From JAAXHF01 sp963665955 (GTDB lineage Bacteria > Desulfobacterota > Binatia > Bin18), in the NCBI GenBank assembly GCA_965231765.1, contig OZ246887.1, forward strand, positions 5,394,001 through 5,458,000: DNA of 64,000 bases, written 5' to 3'. The position numbers were made by a program, and so were the translations under genes. Below the pieces are notes generated by a model that was not told where the DNA came from, ran no database searches, and saw nothing but the letters and a program-made list of their open reading frames with translations. This document shows, one piece after another, positions 9,304 through 17,617 of this stretch. Each line of letters begins with the position of its first letter. Position 1 is the first letter of the stretch.

Positions 9304-9350
9304 GTTCTGGTTCTCCGGTTCCGTTGTTCAGCTTGCTGTCTTGAGAACAC

Positions 9351-9367
9351 TGCAACTCCCGTGCCAA
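9351..9367 (-). promoter_or_regulatory. Consensus sigma-54 promoter of the ATPase-nuclease operon
   Basis: On the minus strand TTGGCACGGGAGTTGCA matches the sigma-54 consensus TTGGCACR-N4-TTGCW at every defined position, with the GG and GC separated by exactly 10 bases. The predicted transcription start is near 9340, leaving a leader of about 37 bases before the ATPase ATG at 9303. The only sigma-54 activator in the window is encoded divergently 200 bases away. A near-palindrome, GCCAACATGATGTTGCC (9363-9379), overlaps the -24 end. Confidence 0.88.
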
Positions 9368-9473
9368 CATGATGTTGCCTGCGGCACCGTCTTACATCAG
9401 CCGGGTGCAGTATAGGTGAATGAGTGATGTTTGGCTATCGAACTCCGTGTTAGAGAGTACCTGCAATCTTCCG

Positions 9474-9507
9474 CCCCTCCCCTAACCCTCTCCCTAGGGG
9501 GGAGGGA
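9474..9507. repeat. REP-like palindrome copy
   Basis: CCCTAACCCTCTCCCTAGGGGGGAGGGA is an inverted repeat of the CCCTCTCCCT/AGGGAGAGGG type also present at 26854-26890, 33139-33175 and 61333-61355. It lies in the divergent gap between the ATPase operon and its presumed activator. Confidence 0.65.
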
Positions 9508-9533
9508 ATATCCTGACGGATACACACAAAACT

Positions 9534-9561
9534 TTGCAATACACAAAAAATCTTGTATGAA
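9534..9561 (+). promoter_or_regulatory. Possible sigma-70 promoter for the sigma-54 activator (leaderless)
   Basis: TTGCAA (9534-9539), a 16-base spacer and TATGAA (9556-9561) would start transcription at or within a base or two of the ATG at 9568. This agrees with the lack of a Shine-Dalgarno sequence there and suggests a leaderless mRNA. Two near-identical ATACACACAAAA/ATACACAAAAAA motifs 18 bases apart overlap this region and might bind a regulator. Both hexamers are imperfect. Confidence 0.35.
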
Positions 9562-9567
9562 CAGGGC

Positions 9568-11070
9568 ATGTCTCGATACGTACTTGTCGCTTGGCTGGGT
9601 AATACCGACCTGCGGGCTTCCGGTAACGAATTGGGCGACGAACTCGGCCCTATCGGGCAGGCCGTACAGGAGCGGGACTTTGATGTACTCCATTTGCTCA
9701 CCGATCATGCGCCTCAGCGCTCGCAGGCTTACCGTAAGTGGCTGGACGAGCGGTGTGGCATACACGCCTCTCTTCACCCAGTCTCTCTGACGAGCCCCAC
9801 GCGGTTTGACGAAATTTATGAAGCCGCGCTGGCGATGCTCGACGATCTGCGGGACGGGGCAAACGGCTCTGCCCGGTTTGTGTATCATCTGAGCCCCGGC
9901 ACGCCAGCCATGGCCGCAGTGTGGATCGTGCTGGCCAAGACCACCCATCCCGCGGAATTGATAGAGTCGTCCGTGCAAGATGGGGTGCGGACTGTCTCAT
10001 TTCCGTTCGACATCGCGGCCGAATACCTGCCCCAGATCAAAGATGAGCAGATTCTCCGCCTCACTCAAGGGTTGCCAGCGGAAGCCCCGGAATTCGGGGC
10101 GATCGTTCATCGCTGCGAGGCAATGCAAACCGAGATTGCCCGAGCCAGACGGCTGGCCGTATATGACGTGCCAGTGCTGATTCAGGGAGAGTCGGGAACC
10201 GGTAAGGAGTTGTTTGCGCGGGCGCTCCATGCGTCCAGCCCCAGGGCCGGGTGTCCGTTCATCGAGATCAACTGCGGGGCGATTCCGAGCGAGTTGGTCG
10301 AAGCCGAGTTTTTCGGCACCACCAAAGGGGCCTTTACCGGAGCCGAGGCGAAAGTCGGCTACGTGGAAGCCGCGCATACCGGCACGCTGTTTCTGGACGA
10401 AATCGGCGAGTTGCCGCTTGCCGCCCAGGTCAAGCTGCTGCGCTGCCTTCAGGAAGGCACGGTTCAGCGGATCGGTTCGACAAAACCCAGGAATATAGAC
10501 ATTCGAGTCATTGCCGCCACCAACCGCAACCTCCGGGACGAAGTCTCCGAGCAGAGGTTTCGAGAGGACCTGTTCCACCGGCTGGCGGTTGGGGTGCTAC
10601 GTCTGCCGGCCCTGCGCGAACGAACCGGCGACGTGGGCCTGTTGATCGACCATGTTCTGGAGAAAATCAACACCGAGTGTGCGCGGCAGCCCGGTTGGGT
10701 TCACAAGAAACTGGCTGTTGAGGCAAGAAATCTTCTACTCCAGCACCCTTGGCCGGGAAATATCCGGGAACTCGCCAACACCCTGTCTCGCGCTGCTATC
10801 TGGACCGTCACGCCCATCATTGACGCGCAAGACGTTCGAGCGGCCCTCTTTCCGGTTAGAAAACAGACGAGTACTGCCGAGTCGGTGCTGAACCGCAGTC
10901 TGGACAACGGATTTGATCTACCCGGCCTGCTGGCCGAGGTGGCGCGGCATTACTTGAGCCGGGCGCACAGCGAAGCCCGGGGCAACAAGTCCGCGGCGTG
11001 CAAGCTGGTCGGCCTGCCGAACTACCAGACGTTTGCGAACTGGATGAAAAAATATGGGGTCGAGGGGTAA
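9568..11070 (+). CDS. RtcR/CARF-like sensor sigma-54-dependent transcriptional activator
   Basis: A 500-residue regulator. Residues 1-150 look like a Rossmann-type CARF sensor: VLVAWLGNTDLRA at the start, then a YHLSPGTPAM loop at 106-115 comparable to the TTGTH/TGGTK ligand loops of RtcR and Csx1-type proteins. The AAA+ domain follows, with Walker A GESGTGKE at 207-214, the sigma-54 contact loop GAFTGA at 254-259, Walker B LFLDEIGE at 274-281, and FREDLFHRL at 331-339. A C-terminal helix-turn-helix is at about 470-496 (GNKSAACKLVGLPNYQTFANW). RtcR uses such a domain to sense RNA ends and switch on rtcBA. No rtcBA is present here; the divergent target is probably the ATPase-nuclease operon. 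ATG 9568 is preferred over TTG 9553. Confidence 0.85.
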   Translation: MSRYVLVAWLGNTDLRASGNELGDELGPIGQAVQERDFDVLHLLTDHAPQRSQAYRKWLDERCGIHASLHPVSLTSPTRFDEIYEAALAMLDDLRDGANGSARFVYHLSPGTPAMAAVWIVLAKTTHPAELIESSVQDGVRTVSFPFDIAAEYLPQIKDEQILRLTQGLPAEAPEFGAIVHRCEAMQTEIARARRLAVYDVPVLIQGESGTGKELFARALHASSPRAGCPFIEINCGAIPSELVEAEFFGTTKGAFTGAEAKVGYVEAAHTGTLFLDEIGELPLAAQVKLLRCLQEGTVQRIGSTKPRNIDIRVIAATNRNLRDEVSEQRFREDLFHRLAVGVLRLPALRERTGDVGLLIDHVLEKINTECARQPGWVHKKLAVEARNLLLQHPWPGNIRELANTLSRAAIWTVTPIIDAQDVRAALFPVRKQTSTAESVLNRSLDNGFDLPGLLAEVARHYLSRAHSEARGNKSAACKLVGLPNYQTFANWMKKYGVEG

Positions 11071-11112
11071 ATGTCAAAAATAAGAAACACACCCAAATTC
11101 GGCCGTAGTTTT

Positions 11113-11146
11113 GTAGGCTGAGACTTGCCCCAGCCTACTTTTTTTT
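11113..11146 (+). terminator. Intrinsic terminator of the sigma-54 activator gene
   Basis: GTAGGCTG (11113-11120) pairs perfectly with CAGCCTAC (11131-11138) and is followed by eight T (11139-11146). It ends the activator transcript 43-76 bases after its stop and overlaps the last codons of the convergent hyuB gene. Confidence 0.9.
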
Positions 11147-12865
11147 GCCCTGCTCTTGCCTCAATAGCTGTGTCGCTGGCTGATCAAGCTGCATCGTGTC
11201 TGGATCAATGACCACACCGTAGTCATCTCTGGCACTTGCAACTGAAATATATGCATTACACACATCGTCCAATACTTTATCTGGATCACGCAGGAATGGA
11301 TCTCCCCACCCACCACCGCCACCGGAACAGTTGGCCAAGACTTCTCCTGGAGCCATATTTTCATACACCATACCGGTGACCTGCTCTTGCTCAGTGTTGG
11401 GACGCAGCACGACGTGGCAGTTTTCACCGTCTTTGCCGTTGGCTATTCCCCATGGGCGTGTTTTGGTCTTTTTGACCAGGGTGAGGGCCGACGATTCAGC
11501 TAAGAAACGGTATTCGCGCGTTACACCGAGTCCGCCGCGATATTTTCCTGGGCCACCCGAATCCTGCCGCAGACCATAACGTTCGATGAATAACGGCGCT
11601 TTCGTTTCTAAGACCTCGACAGGGTTATTACGGCAGCCCGGCTCGGTGATATGCATGATGCCGTTCTCGCCGTCATTGTCTGCATGGCCGCCAAACCCTA
11701 CGCCTTCATTTGTCGCTTCGATCCACATTTTTCCTGTGCGCGGATGCACGCCGACACCCATCATTGAACACACGTCTCCGCCCGAGCAGGCTGGCACAAT
11801 ATCTGGCAAGCCTTGGGCGAGGGCCTTGGTGACTACCTCGGTGGCGAGTAAAGCTGGCCATAGCGTGAAGGTGGCTGCCGGCGGGACCGCATGCATCAAA
11901 GTCCCTGGCGGGGCTTCCACCCGCAGGGGACGGAAATTGCCGTCATTCGCCGGAGCATCGGGGGTGGTAATCGATTTGAAGACGAGGCCGGCAACGCCTA
12001 AAGTGCAGCCAAATGGAATATTGATCGGGCCTTTGGTCGCTGGTGAGGAGCCGGCAAAATCGACCAGCATTTCGTCATCACTAATGGTCACGGTTGCTTT
12101 GATTTTGACCATCGTATCGGTGTCGATGCCATCATCATCGACCCAGTCTTCGGCCGACCAGGTCCCATGCGGGAGCGTGGCCAAACGTGCTCGGGCCAGG
12201 CGTTCGCCATGATCCAGAATCTGATCCACAGCCTGGGTGAAGGTATCCGGCCCGAACTTTTCGACCAGTTCGATCACCCGCCGTTCACCCGTCCGACACG
12301 AAGAAATCTGGGCATTCATATCGCCCAGTACGTGCTCAGGCATCCGGCAGTTAAAGCGGATAATATCTTCAAGTTCTGTATTGCGTTCGCCGCGTTTGTA
12401 AATCTTTGAACACGGAAAGAAGAGCCCTTCCTGGTGCATATCTTGGGAGTCCAAACAGTAGCCCGCATCTTTCTGCTTGAGATCGAGCCAGTGCTGTTTG
12501 ACAGCGGTGAAGCCGACTAAGTGATCCCCATAAAAAATCGGTGATGCAGCCGTCACATCAAGCGTATGCGTCGAACTCCAAAACGGATAATTCAATAAAA
12601 TCACATCACCGGGGTGGATATTCTCCTCGCCGTGAAACTCAACGATCTTGCGCAAGGCATAGTCATTGGCTCGGGTGAAGATGGCTAAACCCGGCGCTTC
12701 GGCCAACAACCGACACTGCCGATCATAGATCCCCAAGCCAAAGTCACGAATTTCGTATACAATCGTGCTGTACGAGGTCCGCATCAGGTTCCGGGCCATT
12801 TCCCGCGCGGCTGACAGCAGATGATGACGGATGACTTCAACGGTGATGGAGTCTATGCTGCTCAT
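11135..12865 (-). CDS. hyuB: Hydantoinase B/oxoprolinase family protein (HyuB)
   Basis: A 576-residue subunit of an ATP-dependent hydantoinase, acetophenone carboxylase-like or oxoprolinase enzyme. It starts MSSIDSITVEVIRHHLLSAA, with HyuB signatures VYEIRDFGLGIYDRQCRLLA, GDVILLNYPF, GPINIPFG and a glycine-rich NCSGGGGGWGDP near the end. It is the last gene of a five-gene operon with two HyuA-type subunits, a DUF917 protein and a sarcosine-oxidase-like enzyme, pointing to N-methylhydantoin or creatinine-type substrates. ATG 12865 is chosen for its GGAGG; an upstream in-frame start at 12898 would put the hairpin below in the coding region. Confidence 0.9.
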   Translation of the reverse strand: MSSIDSITVEVIRHHLLSAAREMARNLMRTSYSTIVYEIRDFGLGIYDRQCRLLAEAPGLAIFTRANDYALRKIVEFHGEENIHPGDVILLNYPFWSSTHTLDVTAASPIFYGDHLVGFTAVKQHWLDLKQKDAGYCLDSQDMHQEGLFFPCSKIYKRGERNTELEDIIRFNCRMPEHVLGDMNAQISSCRTGERRVIELVEKFGPDTFTQAVDQILDHGERLARARLATLPHGTWSAEDWVDDDGIDTDTMVKIKATVTISDDEMLVDFAGSSPATKGPINIPFGCTLGVAGLVFKSITTPDAPANDGNFRPLRVEAPPGTLMHAVPPAATFTLWPALLATEVVTKALAQGLPDIVPACSGGDVCSMMGVGVHPRTGKMWIEATNEGVGFGGHADNDGENGIMHITEPGCRNNPVEVLETKAPLFIERYGLRQDSGGPGKYRGGLGVTREYRFLAESSALTLVKKTKTRPWGIANGKDGENCHVVLRPNTEQEQVTGMVYENMAPGEVLANCSGGGGGWGDPFLRDPDKVLDDVCNAYISVASARDDYGVVIDPDTMQLDQPATQLLRQEQGKKK

Positions 12866-12886
12866 GGGATACCTCCGTGAAACTGT

Positions 12887-12912
12887 AGGGGCAGCCACGC
12901 AGGGCTGCCCCT
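12887..12912. repeat. Perfect 10-bp intercistronic hairpin between hyuA and hyuB
   Basis: AGGGGCAGCC (12887-12896) pairs with GGCTGCCCCT (12903-12912) across a 6-base loop. There is no T-tract. In mid-operon position it may stabilise the upstream message or attenuate hyuB, or it may be a mobile palindromic unit. It fills most of the gap between the two genes. Confidence 0.7.
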
Positions 12913-12914
12913 CC

Positions 12915-14948
12915 TTAGCCTATTGTGATAATCAACTCTCCGTACTCACCCACCGTCATGCTATCCCCAACGTGGAGAATCGTCGTCGAGGTTAGTTCTT
13001 CAATGATCGCCGGTCCCGTAATCTGATCCGCGCGTCGGAGCACGAGCCGGTCGTAGACAACATAGTCTCGCGTTTGGCCGAGTGTTGGCTGGTGAATCGC
13101 ACGACTGCCCTTTTGCGCGTGCTCGATATGACCTGTTCCTGTCTCGACTGTGGGCAGGCTGGGGCGAGGCAGCAGGCCCAGCGCCCGCAGACGGAAGGTC
13201 ACGATTTCAACTGAATCATCCATACGGTGCCCGTATTGCGTCGCATGCGCTTCGTTGAACGCTTGGGCAATGTGAGCCGTATCAGCCGGTGTCAGTGCAT
13301 GCTCAGGCAGCGGCAGGTTGACCGTGTGTTCCTGGCCTTGATAGCGCAGCTCTGCTGAGCGGACGAAGGCTTGATCGCCAGGTGCGAAGCCGTCTTGCTG
13401 CAGAGCGGCCTGTCCCTGCTGGAGCAGATCTGCATACAGCTGATTCACACTCTCGACCTCAACACGATCTAATTCTGTGACAGCAGTCTGAGCAAAATCA
13501 TGCACCACATCGACCATCAGCATGCCCAGGGCTGAAAAATTCGCCGGTCCAGGCGGGACGAGCACCGTCGGGACGCCAAGCTCGCGGGCAACGCTTGTGG
13601 CAACTAATCCACCTCCGCCACCAAAGGCTAAGAGCGCAAAATCTTTGGGATGAAAACCACGCTCAATCGAAATCTCGCGGATGGCTCCACTGATTTTGGC
13701 TTCGCTGATACGCAGCATGCCTGAAGCGGCGTGGGCCAGTGGCATATTCAGAGCATCAGCTAGCTGGGACTGGAGCGCATGCTGGGCGTGTGACACATCC
13801 AACGGAATATCTCCGCCTAAAAAGTTGTTCGGATCAAGATAGCCGACAATCAGTGCCGCATCGGTAACAGTTGGCGCCTGTCCGCCTTTGCCATAACAGG
13901 CTGGGCCGGGCAGCGCGCCAGCACTGTGGGGCCCGACTTGCAGGTGGCCACCCTCGTCAATCCAGCCAATGCTGCCTCCACCAGCTCCAATCGTCTTGAT
14001 ATCGAGAATCGGCAGAGAGATCGGCAGGCCTTCAAACGTGGCTTCTGTATCAACCGTTGTCTGGCTATTCACAATCAGCGAGGCATCCAGACTGGTGCCG
14101 CCCATATCGAGCGTAATCAGATTTTTATGCGGGATGAGGCGACTGAGAGCGCTGGCTCCAATCACTCCCCCAGCTGGGCCAGACAGGACCAGATGAACCG
14201 GCTGTTCTTGCGCTGCGGCCACAGTCATGGCTCCACCGCCCGAGCGGGTGAGTAAAAAGTGACCACCAAAACCTTGGCTGTGTAAGGAGCTGTCGAGCTG
14301 CTCTAAATAGCCACGAATAATAGGTTTTATGGCCGCATCAATGACAGTCGTGCTGGTGCGTTCATACTCGCGGTATTCGCGGCTGAGCTGGTGTGACAGC
14401 GTGACCGGCACGCTGGGATATGCCTGACTCAAGACCTCGGCCATGGCCAGTTCATGGGCCGGATTGGCATAGCTATGTAAGAAACACACAGCCACGGCTT
14501 CGACCGCCTGTTCCTGAAGCTGGCGAGCAATGGCCGCGGCTTCTTCTCGTTGAAAAGGGGTGACGACTTTTCCCTGAAAATCGACTCTTTCTGTGACTTC
14601 AAACACGAGCGAGCGTGGTACCAAGGTTTTGGGCTTGCGGTACTTGAGACCGTACATCACATCGCGTGCAGTGCGGCCGAGTTCATACACATCCCGAAAG
14701 CCGCTGGTCGTAATAATCGCTACCCGTGCGCCGGTTCGGGTCAACAAGGCGTTCAAGCCCAAAGTTGTGCCATGCACAAAGTAGTCGATCGCACTGAATG
14801 TCGCCTCAGCCTTGGCAAACCCTTGCAACACCCCGCGGGCTGGATTCTGGGGGGTTGTTTCCACCTTCTCTAGCCGCAAGGTTTGGGTGTGTTCATCCAG
14901 TGCAATCACATCGGTGAAGGTCCCGCCTACGTCCACAGCAATACGCAT
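12915..14948 (-). CDS. hyuA: Hydantoinase/oxoprolinase family protein (HyuA)
   Basis: A 677-residue ATPase-fold subunit starting MRIAVDVGGTFTDVIALDE, the classic HyuA phosphate-binding opening. Further motifs are VHGTTLGLNALLTRTGARVA, LSGPAGGVIGA near residue 236, and LDMGGTSLDASLI, the second actin-like phosphate loop. It would phosphorylate or activate the ring amide so that the HyuB subunit can open it. It pairs with the downstream hyuB, and a second shorter HyuA-type gene lies 37 bases upstream. Full length for the family. Confidence 0.93.
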   Translation of the reverse strand: MRIAVDVGGTFTDVIALDEHTQTLRLEKVETTPQNPARGVLQGFAKAEATFSAIDYFVHGTTLGLNALLTRTGARVAIITTSGFRDVYELGRTARDVMYGLKYRKPKTLVPRSLVFEVTERVDFQGKVVTPFQREEAAAIARQLQEQAVEAVAVCFLHSYANPAHELAMAEVLSQAYPSVPVTLSHQLSREYREYERTSTTVIDAAIKPIIRGYLEQLDSSLHSQGFGGHFLLTRSGGGAMTVAAAQEQPVHLVLSGPAGGVIGASALSRLIPHKNLITLDMGGTSLDASLIVNSQTTVDTEATFEGLPISLPILDIKTIGAGGGSIGWIDEGGHLQVGPHSAGALPGPACYGKGGQAPTVTDAALIVGYLDPNNFLGGDIPLDVSHAQHALQSQLADALNMPLAHAASGMLRISEAKISGAIREISIERGFHPKDFALLAFGGGGGLVATSVARELGVPTVLVPPGPANFSALGMLMVDVVHDFAQTAVTELDRVEVESVNQLYADLLQQGQAALQQDGFAPGDQAFVRSAELRYQGQEHTVNLPLPEHALTPADTAHIAQAFNEAHATQYGHRMDDSVEIVTFRLRALGLLPRPSLPTVETGTGHIEHAQKGSRAIHQPTLGQTRDYVVYDRLVLRRADQITGPAIIEELTSTTILHVGDSMTVGEYGELIITIG

Positions 14949-14985
14949 AGTAGTATCTCTTTGATCTGCCGCTCATCTGCCGCTC

Positions 14986-16566
14986 TCACATCTGGAGCGC
15001 TCCTATGGCTTTGACTTTTAGGCGGACGGCGTTGCCTGGCAAGTAGGCCAGCGGGATTTCTTCTTGGTCTAATATCTCCAGGCTATCTGGCACGGCGCCT
15101 GCCGCGCAGGCCCGTTCGCAGGCCAAACGGGTGGCTTCTTCTAGGGCCTGTGTGCGGCTCATGGTTTCGAGCGAAAAAACTCGGTCGATGCTGCCACTGA
15201 CCTGCGCAATCGCCACACCAATGGCATTGGCGACACCACTATGAGCAGGCCGAACGATACGAGACACGCCGCGTAATTGATCGGGCAGCAGCAAGCTTCC
15301 GCCTCCGACTGCAATAACTGGGACGGGATCGGCTGAGAGTTTCATGCGGTCGATCGTGTCTTCCACACTCTGCGTGATTGCGTCGAGTCCAGCTTCAACG
15401 ACATGTTTGGAGAGAGAGAGGAGCTGACGTGTATCACCCAATTGTGCTCGGCCAGCTGCTACTGCAAGATCTGTTGCGGTGAGCTGCAATCCACCAAATA
15501 TTCTTGCATCCTGGGCGAGTCGGTAGCCCACACTCTGTGGACCAACTTGGATCCCACCCGTTGTCTGAACATAGCTGCCACCACCGAGACCAATAGACAG
15601 CAAATCTGGCATCCGGAAATTTGTCTGCACGCCGCCAATTTCTACTGCCAGCGCCGATTCGCGGGGAAAGCCTTTGTGGAGGACACCGATGTCGGTCGTG
15701 GTGCCACCAATATCGATCACGATCGCCTCGCGGAGCTGGCTCAAGTATGCCGCGCCACGGATGCTGTTGGCCGGCCCAGACGCAATAGTGAAGATAGGAT
15801 ACTGCAGCGCGTAGTCAACAGACATTAAGCTGCCGTCGTTTTGGCCGAGGAAGAGTGTAGCCGGAATCTGTAATTGACGAATCGCGCGTTCAAATCCGTC
15901 GATGGCGGTGCGGGCAACCGGAATGAGGGCTGCGTTCAGGACTGTCGCGTTCTCTCGTTCGAGTAGGCTGATACTGCCAATCTCATTGGAGAGACTGATC
16001 GGGATATCCGAGCCTAATTCTTCGCCTAGCAGATCACGGGCCTGCTGTTCATGGGCTGGATTGACCGGGGAGAACACGCCTGTGATAGCCACTGCCCCCA
16101 CTCGGCCTTTGAACTGCTGGGCGGCTACCCGAATTTCGTCCGGATCAAGGGCTGCTATCGGCTCGCCATTGTACTCGTGTCCGCCGTGCACAATACAACT
16201 GTGAGCGCACACCGTCTGGCGCAGATCCTGGGGCCAGGTGAGCAGCGGTTCGATGGCACCCGTGGCGGGGGCGCCCAGACGGATGACGCCAACTCGATTC
16301 AGCCCATGTCGGGTCACAATCGCATTTGTGCAGTGGGTCGTGCCGAGCATAGCATACCGAATGGCTACCGGAGAAACATGTGAGTCTGCCAAGACGGCCC
16401 GTAATGCATGCTCAATGCCGCTTGTGACATCTTGTGTTGTGGGAGATTTAGCGCTGGCGAGGACCTGATCGGCCGGGTCTAAAATGACCGCGTCAGTATT
16501 GGTCCCCCCAACGTCAATGCCAAGCCGGAGCCCAGTCGGAGAAGGGTCATGATTCGAGTGGGACAT
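14986..16566 (-). CDS. Second, short hydantoinase/oxoprolinase A-type subunit
   Basis: About 526 residues, starting MSHSNHDPSPTGLRLGIDVG and so carrying the GIDVGGTNTDAVILD loop, followed by LGTTHCTNAIV, IASGPANSIRGAAYLS and VIDIGGTTTDIGVL. It is shorter than the neighbouring HyuA (677) and lacks part of the C-terminal domain, as is usual for HyuA paralogs paired with DUF917 proteins. It overlaps the DUF917 stop by 20 bases, so the two are translationally coupled and probably form a complex. ATG 16566 is preferred to an in-frame start 18 bases earlier. Confidence 0.86.
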   Translation of the reverse strand: MSHSNHDPSPTGLRLGIDVGGTNTDAVILDPADQVLASAKSPTTQDVTSGIEHALRAVLADSHVSPVAIRYAMLGTTHCTNAIVTRHGLNRVGVIRLGAPATGAIEPLLTWPQDLRQTVCAHSCIVHGGHEYNGEPIAALDPDEIRVAAQQFKGRVGAVAITGVFSPVNPAHEQQARDLLGEELGSDIPISLSNEIGSISLLERENATVLNAALIPVARTAIDGFERAIRQLQIPATLFLGQNDGSLMSVDYALQYPIFTIASGPANSIRGAAYLSQLREAIVIDIGGTTTDIGVLHKGFPRESALAVEIGGVQTNFRMPDLLSIGLGGGSYVQTTGGIQVGPQSVGYRLAQDARIFGGLQLTATDLAVAAGRAQLGDTRQLLSLSKHVVEAGLDAITQSVEDTIDRMKLSADPVPVIAVGGGSLLLPDQLRGVSRIVRPAHSGVANAIGVAIAQVSGSIDRVFSLETMSRTQALEEATRLACERACAAGAVPDSLEILDQEEIPLAYLPGNAVRLKVKAIGALQM

Positions 16567-17617
16567 AATCAATCTCATAGCCAAAGGCCCGTGGGCCAGC
16601 CAGAGCTAAGCCGTCTTGCGTTCGCCACTGGGCATGACACGGAAAAGCCAAGACGGCAACCCGCAAGCCATATTTCAAGGCTTCGGTGGTAATTGGTAAG
16701 CCGGTCTGTTCATCAACGACGGTAATCAAATCGGGAACCGTCACCTGTGGCTGGCCGTCGCGCCAAAAGACCAAGTTTTCATTTTGAAAAGAGAGAGTGT
16801 AGGCGCTCCCCGCGTCCTGCCCGATGCCTGTGATATCGAGCTCGCCTCGGGCAAAGCCTTGCTCTGTCCGCCGCTGCACATCTGTAATTTTGCCTTCACA
16901 CAGCCGCCGACCGTGGAGTAGGGTAGTGAGTGCCTGAATCGGGTCCTGTTTTTGGGCACGACAGGCGAGCAAGGTCTGGCCGATCTGTCGGGCAAGCGAA
17001 AGCGTGCCTGTGATCAAGGCTCGCTTGGCAATCATCCCCTGCATGGCATACAGCGCAATGCATGCCGAACAGCCCATTTGCACAGTGATGACACGAGCTA
17101 GCCGCTCAGTCCAGAAATTGTCTGGTGTTTTCAACAGAACCTGATTGCCTTTTTCGTCAGCGACGGCCATCGGCGTTGCGGAGACGCCGTGCAGAGTGGG
17201 AGTGACCATCTGGATTTCTGGAAACGCCCGCCCCATGCCATCCGCATCAATAATCGGCACGCCTAAACTGGCCGCCACAACCATTGGGATCATGGAATTG
17301 ACCCCGCCGGCTTCAATCGAGAGTGTGGCAAATGCCTGACATTGGAGTCGCTGCTCAACCATCCGAAACGCATCTAAAACTTCCGTACCGCTCGGGATCT
17401 TCTCAACGAGGACAGTTGGAGCACCCATCATCGCTGTTGGAAGGATCCACGCGTCGTCCGGGACTTCATCAAGGGATAATAGCTTGATTGGGCCATGCTG
17501 AGAGACGGCTTGCTGAGCCATCAGCTTCCCCAGGGTTGGATCGCCGCCGCCACCCGTTCCCAGTACGGTTGCACCGAGGGCGATATCTTCTAAGGCGTCG
17601 AGGTCGAGGAGTGTCAT
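16547..17617 (-). CDS. DUF917 (S-methyl thiohydantoin desulfurase-like) protein
   Basis: A 356-residue soluble protein with the DUF917 opening ALEDIALGATVLGTGGGGDP, then GVPIIDADGMGRAFPEIQM and a C-terminal region with DLITVVDEQTGLPI. DUF917 proteins are routinely encoded beside HyuA-type genes, and a thiohydantoin-related desulfurase role has been assigned to some members. Its start overlaps the upstream oxidase stop (ATGA), and its end overlaps the next HyuA gene, so it sits in the core of the operon. The exact reaction here is not shown by the sequence. Confidence 0.85.
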   Translation of the reverse strand: MTLLDLDALEDIALGATVLGTGGGGDPTLGKLMAQQAVSQHGPIKLLSLDEVPDDAWILPTAMMGAPTVLVEKIPSGTEVLDAFRMVEQRLQCQAFATLSIEAGGVNSMIPMVVAASLGVPIIDADGMGRAFPEIQMVTPTLHGVSATPMAVADEKGNQVLLKTPDNFWTERLARVITVQMGCSACIALYAMQGMIAKRALITGTLSLARQIGQTLLACRAQKQDPIQALTTLLHGRRLCEGKITDVQRRTEQGFARGELDITGIGQDAGSAYTLSFQNENLVFWRDGQPQVTVPDLITVVDEQTGLPITTEALKYGLRVAVLAFPCHAQWRTQDGLALAGPRAFGYEIDYVPLES

